Shown: positions 16,922 through 24,869 of the stretch, piece after piece
How positions within the stretch are numbered: position 1 is the stretch's first letter
Layout: each line of letters starts with the position of its first letter
Assembly: GCF_903469665.1 (NCBI RefSeq)
Contig: NZ_CAGKLC010000034.1
Span: 1 to 43,644, forward strand
Source: Flavobacterium sp. UGB4466
GTDB lineage: Bacteria; Bacteroidota; Bacteroidia; Flavobacteriales; Flavobacteriaceae
Direction of reading: 5' to 3'
DNA length: 43,644 bases
Made by a program: the position numbers and the translations under genes
Notes under the pieces: generated by a model
What the model was told of the DNA's origin: nothing
The model's database searches: none
What the model saw: the letters and a program-made list of their open reading frames with translations, nothing else

Positions 16922-17383
16922 TCATATAAGATCATTAAATAGATATTTTTCATCATAAGAAACCTGAAATCTCTCTAAAAATGTAAAATACTCTTCTTTG
17001 AAAGATTGCTTTTTGTGGTGTTCTTCCTGATTTTGAATATATTTATATACCGCATCAACATGTGATTGGCTGTAGGAGAAAACACCGTAACCTTCCTGCC
17101 ATTCGAATCTGGATTTTGTCAGTTTATGGTCATTGATATATTTTGATGATTTCGCTTTTATGGTTTTCATTAGTTCAGAAATTGAAACATTTGGTTTTAA
17201 ACCCAGAAAGCAATGAACGTGATTTTCGGTACCATTTACAATTATGGTTTTGCATCCTGTTTCGTTTATCAGATGACCAAGAATACTTAATAATTTCGAT
17301 TTCCATTCGCTATTAATAAGTGCTTCTCTGTATTTGACAGCAAAAACGGCCTGTATATAAACTTGATGATAGGTGTTTGCCAT
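16922..17383 (-). CDS. REP-associated HUH tyrosine transposase (TnpA_REP / RAYT type)
   Basis: This 153-residue single-domain Y1 transposase of the IS200/IS605 superfamily (PF01797) cleaves and joins single-stranded DNA at hairpins. The HUH motif is HVH (His55, His57 in ENHVHCFLG), and the nucleophile is probably Tyr115 in VYKYIQNQEEHHKK. No TnpB or IS-type left/right end is seen. Instead the gene's 3' end abuts an array of REP-like inverted hairpins with GTAG feet, the arrangement expected for a RAYT. A short FEWQEGYGVFSYS stretch is typical of the Bacteroidota members. An 11-bp inverted repeat lies just upstream. It appears intact and probably acts on the array and on related copies in the chromosome. 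Confidence 0.88.
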   Translation of the reverse strand: MANTYHQVYIQAVFAVKYREALINSEWKSKLLSILGHLINETGCKTIIVNGTENHVHCFLGLKPNVSISELMKTIKAKSSKYINDHKLTKSRFEWQEGYGVFSYSQSHVDAVYKYIQNQEEHHKKQSFKEEYFTFLERFQVSYDEKYLFNDLI

Positions 17384-17390
17384 TTTGCGT

Positions 17391-17421
17391 ATTTTGTATT
17401 ATAGAAGCAATAATACAAAAT
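17391..17421. repeat. Inverted repeat upstream of the transposase
   Basis: ATTTTGTATTA (17391-17401) and TAATACAAAAT (17411-17421) form perfect 11-bp arms with a 9-base loop, ending 8 bases before the transposase start codon in its direction. It could be an autoregulatory operator or an element end. It does not share the GTAG-foot sequence of the array. Confidence 0.6.
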
Positions 17422-17475
17422 ATTTCTATGCGTAATTAATAAAAAAATAAGAAAAATACTATTTTTTATTAAGCT

Positions 17476-18915
17476 TTAAAAAAACCAGCTGGCTACAAAA
17501 ATGGCGGCGATTACACATATAAAATCAACCAATAACATGGTGGTAAGTGCATATCGGGTGTTTTTAATGTTTACCGATCCAAAGTAAACCGCAATCACAT
17601 AAAAAGTAGTTTCGGCACTACATTGGAAAATACTGCTTAAACGCCCGGTAAGCGAATCTGCTCCGAAAGTACTCATAGAATCCAGTAAGAATCCTCTGGA
17701 ACCTCCTGAGCTAAAAGGTCTAAGTAATGCAACCGGTAACGCATTTATGATTTCGGAACTTACGCCGATACTGCTAAAGATAAATCCGATTCCGTTACTG
17801 ATAATCTCAAACAGTCCGCTATTTCTAAAAAGGGAAATGGCAACCAGCATTCCCAAAACGTAAGGAAAGATTTTAACTCCGGTTTTTAAACCATTGTTTG
17901 CACCATCAACAAAAGTATCGAACATTGTAGTGTCTTGTGCTACAAATTTCTTCTCATGAATGAAGGAAAAAATGAGAGTAATTCCAATGATCCCAACCAA
18001 CATCAATCCTGAAAGATTAGAAGTAAAATAGTTTTTTCCAATTAAATCCAAGTGATTAACGTAGAACAATAATCCTATGATCGCAGCAATAATGGCCATT
18101 AAAGCAAGTACTAATGAAGCACTTTTGAAATTTATTTTTTGTCTGACTCCCACAATCAGGAATGCTGCGACAGTTCCAATTAATGAAGTAATGATACATG
18201 GAAGCATAACATCCGCCGGATTGGCTGCATTTGCTGCGGCGCGATATCCAATAATTGAAGTTGGAATCAGGGTCAGACCCGATGCATGCAGACACATAAA
18301 CATGATTTGGGCATCACTTGCTTTGTCTTTTTCGACATTTAATTCCTGTAAACTCTCCATCGCTTTTAGTCCAAATGGTGTGGCAGCAGAATCTAAACCA
18401 AGGAAGTTTGCTGCAAAATTTAAGGTCATATACGATATCGAAGGATGATTTTTGGGTACCGTAGGGAACACTTTGGTAAACATCGGACTTAAGAATCTGG
18501 CCAGTTTTTCGGAAGCTCCGGAAACGATTAAAAGTTCCATTAATCCGCAGAAAAAGGCTAAGTAGGCAATTAATGGAATAATAATGTCGATCAAAGTACT
18601 TTTACAGGTAGGCAGTAAACCGTCTGATTTTTGTACACCGCTATAAATTTTTACCGTTTTGTTTTTGTAAACATAAGTAGTATCAGGATTTGTTAAGTCC
18701 CTGTTTACAATCATGGTTTTATCTTCTTTTAAATCGATGCTGTCTCTCACAAAAGCAGGAATCTGCTCCAGATATTTTTCAGAAACCAGAATTGGGTCAT
18801 CTTTTTGTCCGTTCAAAATAAAATCGAGTGTATAACTGTTGCCGGTAAACAAACTCACTACCACAAATAAAATTGAAGACACAAAAATAGCTAACCAAAA
18901 TCTGCTCAATACCAT
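17476..18915 (-). CDS. Nucleoside-recognition (Gate) domain membrane protein, SpmA/SpmB-like
   Basis: A 479-residue polytopic membrane protein with two nucleoside-recognition (Gate) domains in one chain, the layout of a fused spore-maturation SpmA/SpmB pair found in non-sporulating bacteria. An N-terminal segment (about 8-25) is followed by a ~90-residue polar loop outside the membrane, then about nine hydrophobic segments. Typical stretches are FAANFLGLDSAATPFGLKAM in the first half and LPVALLRPFSSGGSRG in the second. The substrate of this family is not established. It is not a nucleoside transporter by homology alone. It is a single gene between the transposase and the repair genes. Confidence 0.85.
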   Translation of the reverse strand: MVLSRFWLAIFVSSILFVVVSLFTGNSYTLDFILNGQKDDPILVSEKYLEQIPAFVRDSIDLKEDKTMIVNRDLTNPDTTYVYKNKTVKIYSGVQKSDGLLPTCKSTLIDIIIPLIAYLAFFCGLMELLIVSGASEKLARFLSPMFTKVFPTVPKNHPSISYMTLNFAANFLGLDSAATPFGLKAMESLQELNVEKDKASDAQIMFMCLHASGLTLIPTSIIGYRAAANAANPADVMLPCIITSLIGTVAAFLIVGVRQKINFKSASLVLALMAIIAAIIGLLFYVNHLDLIGKNYFTSNLSGLMLVGIIGITLIFSFIHEKKFVAQDTTMFDTFVDGANNGLKTGVKIFPYVLGMLVAISLFRNSGLFEIISNGIGFIFSSIGVSSEIINALPVALLRPFSSGGSRGFLLDSMSTFGADSLTGRLSSIFQCSAETTFYVIAVYFGSVNIKNTRYALTTMLLVDFICVIAAIFVASWFF

Positions 18916-19025
18916 AATTATATTTTTTTGTAAATGTAATTATTTAACCCTAAAACGCGCAAGGATTTTAAACAGGAAACAGGAAGTATTTCATTGAAAG
19001 TAATTCGGTTTTGTGAAAATTCAAA

Positions 19026-20096
19026 TTATTCGATTTGAATTTTGGTTTCTAAATAGTTTTCAAAAGGCTTAATGCCTTCAAAAAGAATTGCCTTTTTATG
19101 ATTTTCAGTCTCGTTAAAAAATTGGGTTTCTATTTTGGCGTGATCTTTTTTGATGGTCCGTTTCCAGGTTCCGATGACTTTGCTGTTCTCCAGGATTATG
19201 GGTTTGAAAATGCCATTGTTGGTAAAAGCCTTTGGTTGATGCTCGGGTAAGATGGAGGCTTCACGGGATTTATAGGAAATTAAGATTTCATCAAAAGCCG
19301 GAAGAAAATGGATGCTTTCGCGGAAATTATCCTCAGTTGAAATATCATTTTTGAACCAATACTTCTGATCCTCAATGGTAATAGTATTTAATTGCAATTC
19401 GATTGCATTAATGATGTTTTTGCAGCTGGTAGGAGAGAAGCCTGACCACCATGAAAAGTCAAGAAGGGTAGCAGGGCCATGGCTTTCAAAGTATCGAAGG
19501 GCTAGTTTTGTCAAACCTTCCTCTTGGGTTAGTCTGCCTTGTGGTTTCGGAACCCTTTCTTCAAGTAAAGCATACGTCATTTGTTTTCCGTTCATTTTTC
19601 CGTTACAAACCAAACCATCAAGTTCAGCATACATCATAATGGCACCGCTTAAATGATCAGGGCCAGGAGTTTTAGTAATGCTAAGTTCCTGCATGATTTC
19701 TTCACGGGTGAGATGATTGTTTCCTGCAAGTATTTTTTGGATAGCGGCATTCGTTTGATGTAGTTTCTTAGTATCATAACCATATTTTTTTACGTAAGAG
19801 GTTACAATGCGTTTGACTTGCGGCCCTGAAAGATCCAACATCCAGTAAATATCATCGGCAGAAACAAAATGCCAGGTAGGCCGTAAAATATGAGTTCGGA
19901 TAATTTGTGCCGAATTGATAGCTTCTTCAATCGCTTTTTCTGAAGCATCGCAACGGGAGCCAACTGCCCATTTTGCCATTGCATAGTCCTGAGCCTGCAT
20001 TGCCCCTAAATGCTGCACAATTTCTTGTGGTGCATTGTCAGTCGTTTTATGAAGTTTTTGAGAGATGAGCCTGAGCTGAGCTATTTTTGAATCCAT
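19026..20096 (-). CDS. AlkZ-like winged-helix DNA glycosylase family protein
   Basis: A 356-residue protein of the winged-helix DNA-binding family that includes AlkZ and YcaQ, glycosylases which unhook interstrand crosslinks and remove bulky or alkylated bases. Near the N-terminus GAMQAQDY gives a QxQ motif (Gln34 and Gln36), the catalytic signature of the AlkZ branch, at the expected place. The RPTWHFVSADD stretch and the C-terminal PAFDEILISYKSRE are also typical of the family. It lies 14 bases downstream of a DEDDy exonuclease gene, so the two are probably co-transcribed, and an alkyltransferase gene is further upstream. Substrate (crosslinks versus a natural product lesion) cannot be inferred. 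Confidence 0.85.
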   Translation of the reverse strand: MDSKIAQLRLISQKLHKTTDNAPQEIVQHLGAMQAQDYAMAKWAVGSRCDASEKAIEEAINSAQIIRTHILRPTWHFVSADDIYWMLDLSGPQVKRIVTSYVKKYGYDTKKLHQTNAAIQKILAGNNHLTREEIMQELSITKTPGPDHLSGAIMMYAELDGLVCNGKMNGKQMTYALLEERVPKPQGRLTQEEGLTKLALRYFESHGPATLLDFSWWSGFSPTSCKNIINAIELQLNTITIEDQKYWFKNDISTEDNFRESIHFLPAFDEILISYKSREASILPEHQPKAFTNNGIFKPIILENSKVIGTWKRTIKKDHAKIETQFFNETENHKKAILFEGIKPFENYLETKIQIE

Positions 20097-20110
20097 CGTT
20101 TAAAGCGGTA

Positions 20111-20824
20111 TTACACATGAATAATTTCATCGTCAATTAATAAATCTTCACGACGCAGGCGAAGAAAAATCTGAGCTACAGCTATGGTGTCTTTCTCACA
20201 ATAGGTTACAATTCGGTCAATGTCTTTTTCGACATAAAAGACATGTGCAACCTGACTGCCGTCGATATCACCTTTTGGAGAGGGAACTCCCAGGATCTTG
20301 GTTAATAGTTTTAAGGAGGTAAAGTGCTTGTAATCGCCAAACTTCCATAATTCTAAAGTATCTAAATGTGGTATTTCCCAAGGTTTTTTTCCAAATAAAT
20401 TAAGCTTGTCCGGAATTGCAATCTGGTTGATGATCATACGTCGTGCAATAAACGGAATATCAAATTCTTTGGCATTGTGTCCGCACAGCAGGTGCTGCGG
20501 TTTATTGAAATGATTGTTGATCAGATTATTGAAGTCGCGCAGGATTTTCTTTTCATCTCCAAAAAAAGAGGTTACTCTAAAATTTCTGATATCACCTTTA
20601 ATGGTAAAATAGCCAACCGAAATACAGACAATCTTACCGAATTCTGCCCAGATTCCGGCACGTTCATAAAATTCTTCGGGAGTAAAATCGTCTTTACGCT
20701 GGTATTGTGTCTTCTGATCCCAAAGAGACCTCATTTCTTCGTCAAGCGAATTGAAATTCTCCTCTTCCGGTACCGTTTCAATATCAAGGAAAAGAATGTT
20801 GTTAAGGTTAATTTTTTCAATCAT
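20111..20824 (-). CDS. DEDDy 3'-5' exonuclease (PolB-like)
   Basis: A 237-residue ribonuclease-H-fold exonuclease resembling the proofreading domain of family B polymerases, without a polymerase domain. The four acidic motifs are visible: Exo I FLDIETVPE, Exo II HNAKEFDIPF, and Exo III YCEKDT with the tyrosine four residues before the Asp, making it DEDDy class. It has no signal or membrane segment. It is followed 14 bases later by the AlkZ-like gene, which suggests a joint repair role, but no direct evidence links them. I could not see a promoter box of consensus form. Confidence 0.88.
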   Translation of the reverse strand: MIEKINLNNILFLDIETVPEEENFNSLDEEMRSLWDQKTQYQRKDDFTPEEFYERAGIWAEFGKIVCISVGYFTIKGDIRNFRVTSFFGDEKKILRDFNNLINNHFNKPQHLLCGHNAKEFDIPFIARRMIINQIAIPDKLNLFGKKPWEIPHLDTLELWKFGDYKHFTSLKLLTKILGVPSPKGDIDGSQVAHVFYVEKDIDRIVTYCEKDTIAVAQIFLRLRREDLLIDDEIIHV

Positions 20825-20964
20825 TATGGTGACGTCTTATATTTTTTGGCATTTAGATTTATAAATGTACGCAAATGATTCTAAAAATAAGAAATAGCTT
20901 ATATTTTTAAGATTTTGATACTTTTTTGTCTTCCGCTTTCGTAAAGGTATGACTTGTTCAAAAG

Positions 20965-21441
20965 CTAAAACAAACTCTGCTGCGTACTAGGATTCTCATG
21001 TTCCAACAGCCATTTCTTACGGGAAAGACCACCGGCGTAACCCGTTAAAGAACCATTGGTACCAATAACACGGTGACAGGGAACCACAATCCACAGTGGG
21101 TTTTTACCATTTGCCGACGCAACAGCCCGAATAGCTTTTAGATCTCCCAGTTTCTTGGTCTGATCCATGTAGCTGATGGTTTTTCCGTACGGAATTTCCA
21201 ACAAGGATTTCCAAACTTTTTGCTGGAAGTCCGTTCCTTTTGGGTTTAGTTTTAAATCGAAGTCGGTTCTTTTACCATCAAAATACTCTTGAAGCTGTGA
21301 AACGGCCTTTTCCAAAACTTTAGGAATGGTTTGTGAAACGTCATTATCGCCAACATCAGAAACAGAGACAATAGCAATGCCGTTTTCATCTCCAACGATT
21401 TTGGTAATTCCTAATGGTGAATTGACATAAACTGTTTCCAT
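20965..21441 (-). CDS. ogt: Methylated-DNA--protein-cysteine S-methyltransferase
   Basis: A 158-residue O6-alkylguanine-DNA alkyltransferase, a suicide enzyme that moves the alkyl group to its own cysteine. The active site is PCHRV with Cys122, and the arginine-finger helix RAVASANGKNP (Arg105) precedes it. The length is that of the stand-alone Ogt/AGT type without an Ada regulatory domain. It sits upstream of the exonuclease and AlkZ-like genes on the same strand, with a 140-base gap, so it may have its own transcript. Its neighbourhood fits repair of alkylation damage. Confidence 0.95.
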   Translation of the reverse strand: METVYVNSPLGITKIVGDENGIAIVSVSDVGDNDVSQTIPKVLEKAVSQLQEYFDGKRTDFDLKLNPKGTDFQQKVWKSLLEIPYGKTISYMDQTKKLGDLKAIRAVASANGKNPLWIVVPCHRVIGTNGSLTGYAGGLSRKKWLLEHENPSTQQSLF

Positions 21442-21462
21442 AGTTTTAAACGTAAAGTTTTA

Positions 21463-21510
21463 GCGCAAAGGCGCAAAGGTTTATCGCAAAGTTCGCAAAG
21501 TTTTTTTTAA
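21463..21510. repeat. GCGCAAAGG / TTCGCAAAG short repeat
   Basis: GCGCAAAGGCGCAAAGG followed by CGCAAAGTTCGCAAAG forms a short direct repeat just upstream of ogt. Related GACGCAAAGG and TACGCAAAG motifs appear in other spacers (13547 and 32433 regions), which suggests a dispersed flavobacterial intergenic family. Confidence 0.55.
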
Positions 21511-21549
21511 ATGATATAAGTTATGGCGGTAATTTAAGTTTGGGGTGTT

Positions 21550-23433
21550 TTACCAGCCTCCTCCGCCACCGCCACCGCCGCCGCCTCCGGAACTTCCGCC
21601 GCCAGAACTTCCACTGCTTGATGACGAGGAGGTATAAGTTTTGTTAAAATGAACCAATGTTCGGTAAGAAAAACCCGGAGATCCGTCGCTGGCTGTTATC
21701 CATTTACTGGTATAATTTAAATTTTTTAATGCAGCTGCAAATTTTAGGTTCCACTCTTTATCAATGTCTAAAGCAAAAGCATAAGGCAGGTTTTCTTCAT
21801 AAATACGAACAGTATCGGTATTTTGTTCTACAGGATATTTTAGTAAATGTTGCTTGAACTTCTTGGTTTGAAATTTAGTTTTAATTCCCAATTTGGTATA
21901 AGCGTTAATTAAATTAAAATAAATGGTAAATCCGGAAATGATAATCAATAATACCAGTGCATTTAATGCCGAATAACTTTTATCCGCAGTATTTGCAATA
22001 AGAAGTGTATAAGTTACAAGCAAAGGAAAAATCAATACAAACAAACACGGCAACGCAATTGCAAATTCACCTCTTATAAATGATTTGACAATAACTTTGA
22101 TTAATAATACGGTAAGTACTAAAAAGACAAAACCAAATATTGCTTCCCAAAAGATTGTTCCTTTTGCAATGTAACAATAGCCCAATAGAGCTACAATTGT
22201 TAAAGCAAAACCAAGTAGAATTTGTTTTACATTGTTGCGAAAATAATCATCGGTATTGTGTTGATTTTCAATAGATTTTTGAAGTTCTGATTCAGCGTCC
22301 TTAAAGATTTTGTAGGTTTTAGAATCGATTGCAAAATTATCATTTTCTTTAAATAAGGATTTTAAGACAGCATTTTCTTCTGGGGCTAGATGGTCTGGTT
22401 TTGATCCTTTTTTCAGAAAGTATTTAAATTCGTCTGCCCAATTTTGTTTTCCGTTATCAGTAATTTCGATTGCTCCTTTAACGGAGAGACTAATAATCGA
22501 AACCAAAAGTGTTTTGTTATTAATATATCGTTCTTTTAAATATCTTAAAGAAGAGGGGGAATATCGTTCCCTTATATCTTCAAGTTGATTGCTTTCATTT
22601 GTGGGTAAAGGATCTTTGCCGTATTTTTTCCAGGAATAAAAGTAGAATACAAAACAAATACAAAGCGCGAATAATGCTATAGCCAGTTTTTCAACAGATA
22701 AAAACTCTTCCATTTTAAAGTGTGCTAAGAAAAATGGTTGATCTACAATTCCTTTCGGAAATCCCACTGCAACAGTAAAACCTTCCTCGGATTTTAAATT
22801 TTTAGAAGTAAAATAAACCGAATTGCCGATGATTTTGGCATTGCAATCGTTTGCTTTAGAGCCTAAAATTCCAGTATAGCAATGTGTTTGAAGTGCCGTT
22901 GCTCCTTTTGGCAGAATTACTCTTGCGCTAACATTATCGATGTCGAAAACCCAGTAGTTACCAGTGACATTCCAATAAACTTCATCAAAATCAGAATAGG
23001 AATGAATTTGAGCTTCAACTTCATAAATCAATTTATAAGTGTAAACCCCCTTTGGAAGAAAAGAATCTTTATCACCAATGTAAATTGTAAAATTTTGCAG
23101 ATCAGATTTAGTGTGATACGGTTCGATTCTTCCATTTTTGATCACCTTTAAAATCGTATAAAAATTGTTGAAAGGAACTTTTGATGAACTATTTGTCAAC
23201 GGCAATTCTCTAAAAATACCATGATCTATTTGTAAACCTGCGCTATAAACCCTAATTGTTTCAGTTATAATGATATTCCCGTTTTCTTTAATTAGGATAT
23301 CGGCATGAAATTGTTGTATTTTTTCGGTTTGTTCTTCCTGATAGACAGCTGTAGAATCCGTTTGACTAAAACATGGAGATAATGAAAATAATAAAATACT
23401 GAAAGTGAATACAAACCTAAAATATGTTACCAT
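21550..23433 (-). CDS. DUF2207 domain membrane protein with Gly-rich tail
   Basis: A DUF2207-family protein of about 627 residues. I start it at the Met (23433) that begins the signal peptide MVTYFRFVFTFSILLFSLSP. A longer reading frame from 23517 would overlap the previous gene and place 28 odd residues before the signal. After the signal comes a beta-rich extracytoplasmic DUF2207 domain (to about residue 235), a membrane segment, a cytosolic-looking middle with helical residues, two or three more membrane segments near the centre, and a C-terminal domain. It ends in a Ser/Gly run and then almost pure Gly before a final Trp. Such tails are common in DUF2207 proteins. Function is unknown. Confidence 0.85.
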   Translation of the reverse strand: MVTYFRFVFTFSILLFSLSPCFSQTDSTAVYQEEQTEKIQQFHADILIKENGNIIITETIRVYSAGLQIDHGIFRELPLTNSSSKVPFNNFYTILKVIKNGRIEPYHTKSDLQNFTIYIGDKDSFLPKGVYTYKLIYEVEAQIHSYSDFDEVYWNVTGNYWVFDIDNVSARVILPKGATALQTHCYTGILGSKANDCNAKIIGNSVYFTSKNLKSEEGFTVAVGFPKGIVDQPFFLAHFKMEEFLSVEKLAIALFALCICFVFYFYSWKKYGKDPLPTNESNQLEDIRERYSPSSLRYLKERYINNKTLLVSIISLSVKGAIEITDNGKQNWADEFKYFLKKGSKPDHLAPEENAVLKSLFKENDNFAIDSKTYKIFKDAESELQKSIENQHNTDDYFRNNVKQILLGFALTIVALLGYCYIAKGTIFWEAIFGFVFLVLTVLLIKVIVKSFIRGEFAIALPCLFVLIFPLLVTYTLLIANTADKSYSALNALVLLIIISGFTIYFNLINAYTKLGIKTKFQTKKFKQHLLKYPVEQNTDTVRIYEENLPYAFALDIDKEWNLKFAAALKNLNYTSKWITASDGSPGFSYRTLVHFNKTYTSSSSSSGSSGGGSSGGGGGGGGGGGW

Positions 23434-23488
23434 GAAAGAAGTTCTTTTGCGGAGTGAAAATAAGAATTGTGTTTTTAAATAAGGTAAT

Positions 23489-24322
23489 TTATGTGAGGCA
23501 ATAAACGTCCATTTCAAATTGATAATTCAAAACAGATTCCATTTTTTTACTTGAAATAATCTTTTGAATGTTTGAGTTTTCAGTTCTAAATTTCGGAGGA
23601 TTCAGATTGTGTTCTTTTGCTTTTTGAGTGTAGTATTCTTCTCTTGTTGGATGAAAAGGTGCTACGGCATTAAAGACCTCGTTCCATTTAGCCTGATTTA
23701 GGATTGCTTCGATAATGGCGATACAATCGTTTTGATGGATCAGATTTATCGGTGCATCAGGGTTTTCAAGGTTTTCTTTTCCGGCCAGAAATTTTACCGG
23801 ATGACGATCTTCTCCGATTAGACCGCCAAAACGCAATATGGTGGCTGCAAAGTTTTGATTCTTTTGAAGCAAAGCTTCCGCTAAAAGCAATTGTTTACCA
23901 CTTTCGGTTTCCGGATTTGGGAGTGTATCTTCTGTGATCGTCGTGTTCTCATTCCCATAAACTGCGGTTGAACTTACAAAAAGAACTTTTTTTACCGTTG
24001 ATTTTTCTATAAACGGAATCAGATTCTTCATTTTTCGAACAAATATCCTCTCAGACGGAGTCGGAAGACTGGCGCTTTTTTCTCGTAATTTAGGCGGTAT
24101 ATCAATAATCAGAATCTCACTTTCCGCCAGGAAGTTAGTGATGCTGTTTGAAACATATTCGCTTTCAAGCGCAACCAGAAAGGGATTTATGCCTGATGCT
24201 TTTAAAATAGTAAGTTTACTTTCAGAAGTTGTCGATCCGTTTACCGAATGTCCTTCTTTAATTAGCTTTTTCGCCAGAGGCCATCCCAGCCAGCCACATC
24301 CTAAAATACTGATTTGTGTCAT
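23489..24322 (-). CDS. NAD(P)-binding epimerase/dehydratase-like protein (YeeZ type)
   Basis: A 277-residue Rossmann-fold protein of the atypical SDR / NAD-dependent epimerase class, similar to E. coli YeeZ. The dinucleotide-binding motif at the N-terminus is GCGWLGWPLAKKL (shortened GxxGxxG form). The SDR region VLFVSSTAVYGNEN gives the usual Ser and Tyr, but the YxxxK pair is not preserved in canonical form, so the reaction is uncertain. A clear -7 element TATCTTTG lies 16 bases before the start. It ends 56 bases before the DUF2207 start. Confidence 0.85.
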   Translation of the reverse strand: MTQISILGCGWLGWPLAKKLIKEGHSVNGSTTSESKLTILKASGINPFLVALESEYVSNSITNFLAESEILIIDIPPKLREKSASLPTPSERIFVRKMKNLIPFIEKSTVKKVLFVSSTAVYGNENTTITEDTLPNPETESGKQLLLAEALLQKNQNFAATILRFGGLIGEDRHPVKFLAGKENLENPDAPINLIHQNDCIAIIEAILNQAKWNEVFNAVAPFHPTREEYYTQKAKEHNLNPPKFRTENSNIQKIISSKKMESVLNYQFEMDVYCLT

Positions 24323-24338
24323 TTTTCGTTTAAAGTTG

Positions 24339-24346
24339 CAAAGATA
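24339..24346 (-). promoter_or_regulatory. -7 promoter element for the epimerase-like gene
   Basis: TATCTTTG on the minus strand is an exact TAnnTTTG match 16 bases before the start codon. The -33 region holds TTTC rather than TTTG. Confidence 0.4.
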
Positions 24347-24419
24347 AAGCCTTTCGTAGCGGGAAAGAATTAAAACCAGTATTTACCTGATTTTTTTACC
24401 TCTTTGCGGGATTAAAATA

Positions 24420-24869
24420 TTAGAGATCCAAAGTAAATCGCACTTTGTCTTTTCCTTTTGCGCCCATTCGGTGATAGAATTTGACGGCTCTTTCGTTAAA
24501 TTGCGGGGTTTGCCATTGCATATTGACGCAATTGTTTTCTTTTCCAATTTGTTTTAGCTTTTCAATCAGTATTTCGCCAATACCAAAACTTCTGGCCTCT
24601 TCTTCGAGAAACAAACAGTCCATATAAAGAAAATTTGCGGCATTCCAGGTGGAGAAGTCAAAAGTAAAGGAAGCATAACCTACAATCGTATCTTTTGTTG
24701 CAACCACCAGGCAATGTACTTTTGGACGATCGCCAAACAAGGCTTCTTTTAACTTATTTTCTTTTCCTTCCGAAGAAAACTGAACTTTTTCATACTCCGC
24801 ATGTTTTTGGCATAAAACCACTAGTTTTGGTAAGTCTGAAGGTTCACAGTTTCTTATTGAATATTCCAT
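24420..24869 (-). CDS. GNAT family N-acetyltransferase
   Basis: A 149-residue GCN5-related acetyltransferase. I choose the start at 24869 (MEYSIRNCEPSDLPKL), where the usual first beta strand begins. A frame opening further upstream, to 25031, would place 54 unrelated residues inside the LysR gene. The acetyl-CoA loop is seen as EEEARSFGIGEILIEKL, and the C-terminal FYHRMGAKGK is typical. The start lies 16 bases inside the end of the LysR gene, so the two are coupled. The acceptor substrate is unknown; polyamine or small-molecule acetylation is possible. Confidence 0.88.
   Translation of the reverse strand: MEYSIRNCEPSDLPKLVVLCQKHAEYEKVQFSSEGKENKLKEALFGDRPKVHCLVVATKDTIVGYASFTFDFSTWNAANFLYMDCLFLEEEARSFGIGEILIEKLKQIGKENNCVNMQWQTPQFNERAVKFYHRMGAKGKDKVRFTLDL

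Noticed and set aside
23434..23517. Longer N-terminus for the DUF2207 protein
   Set aside because: The extra 28 residues precede the signal peptide and overlap the upstream gene's end by 29 bases.
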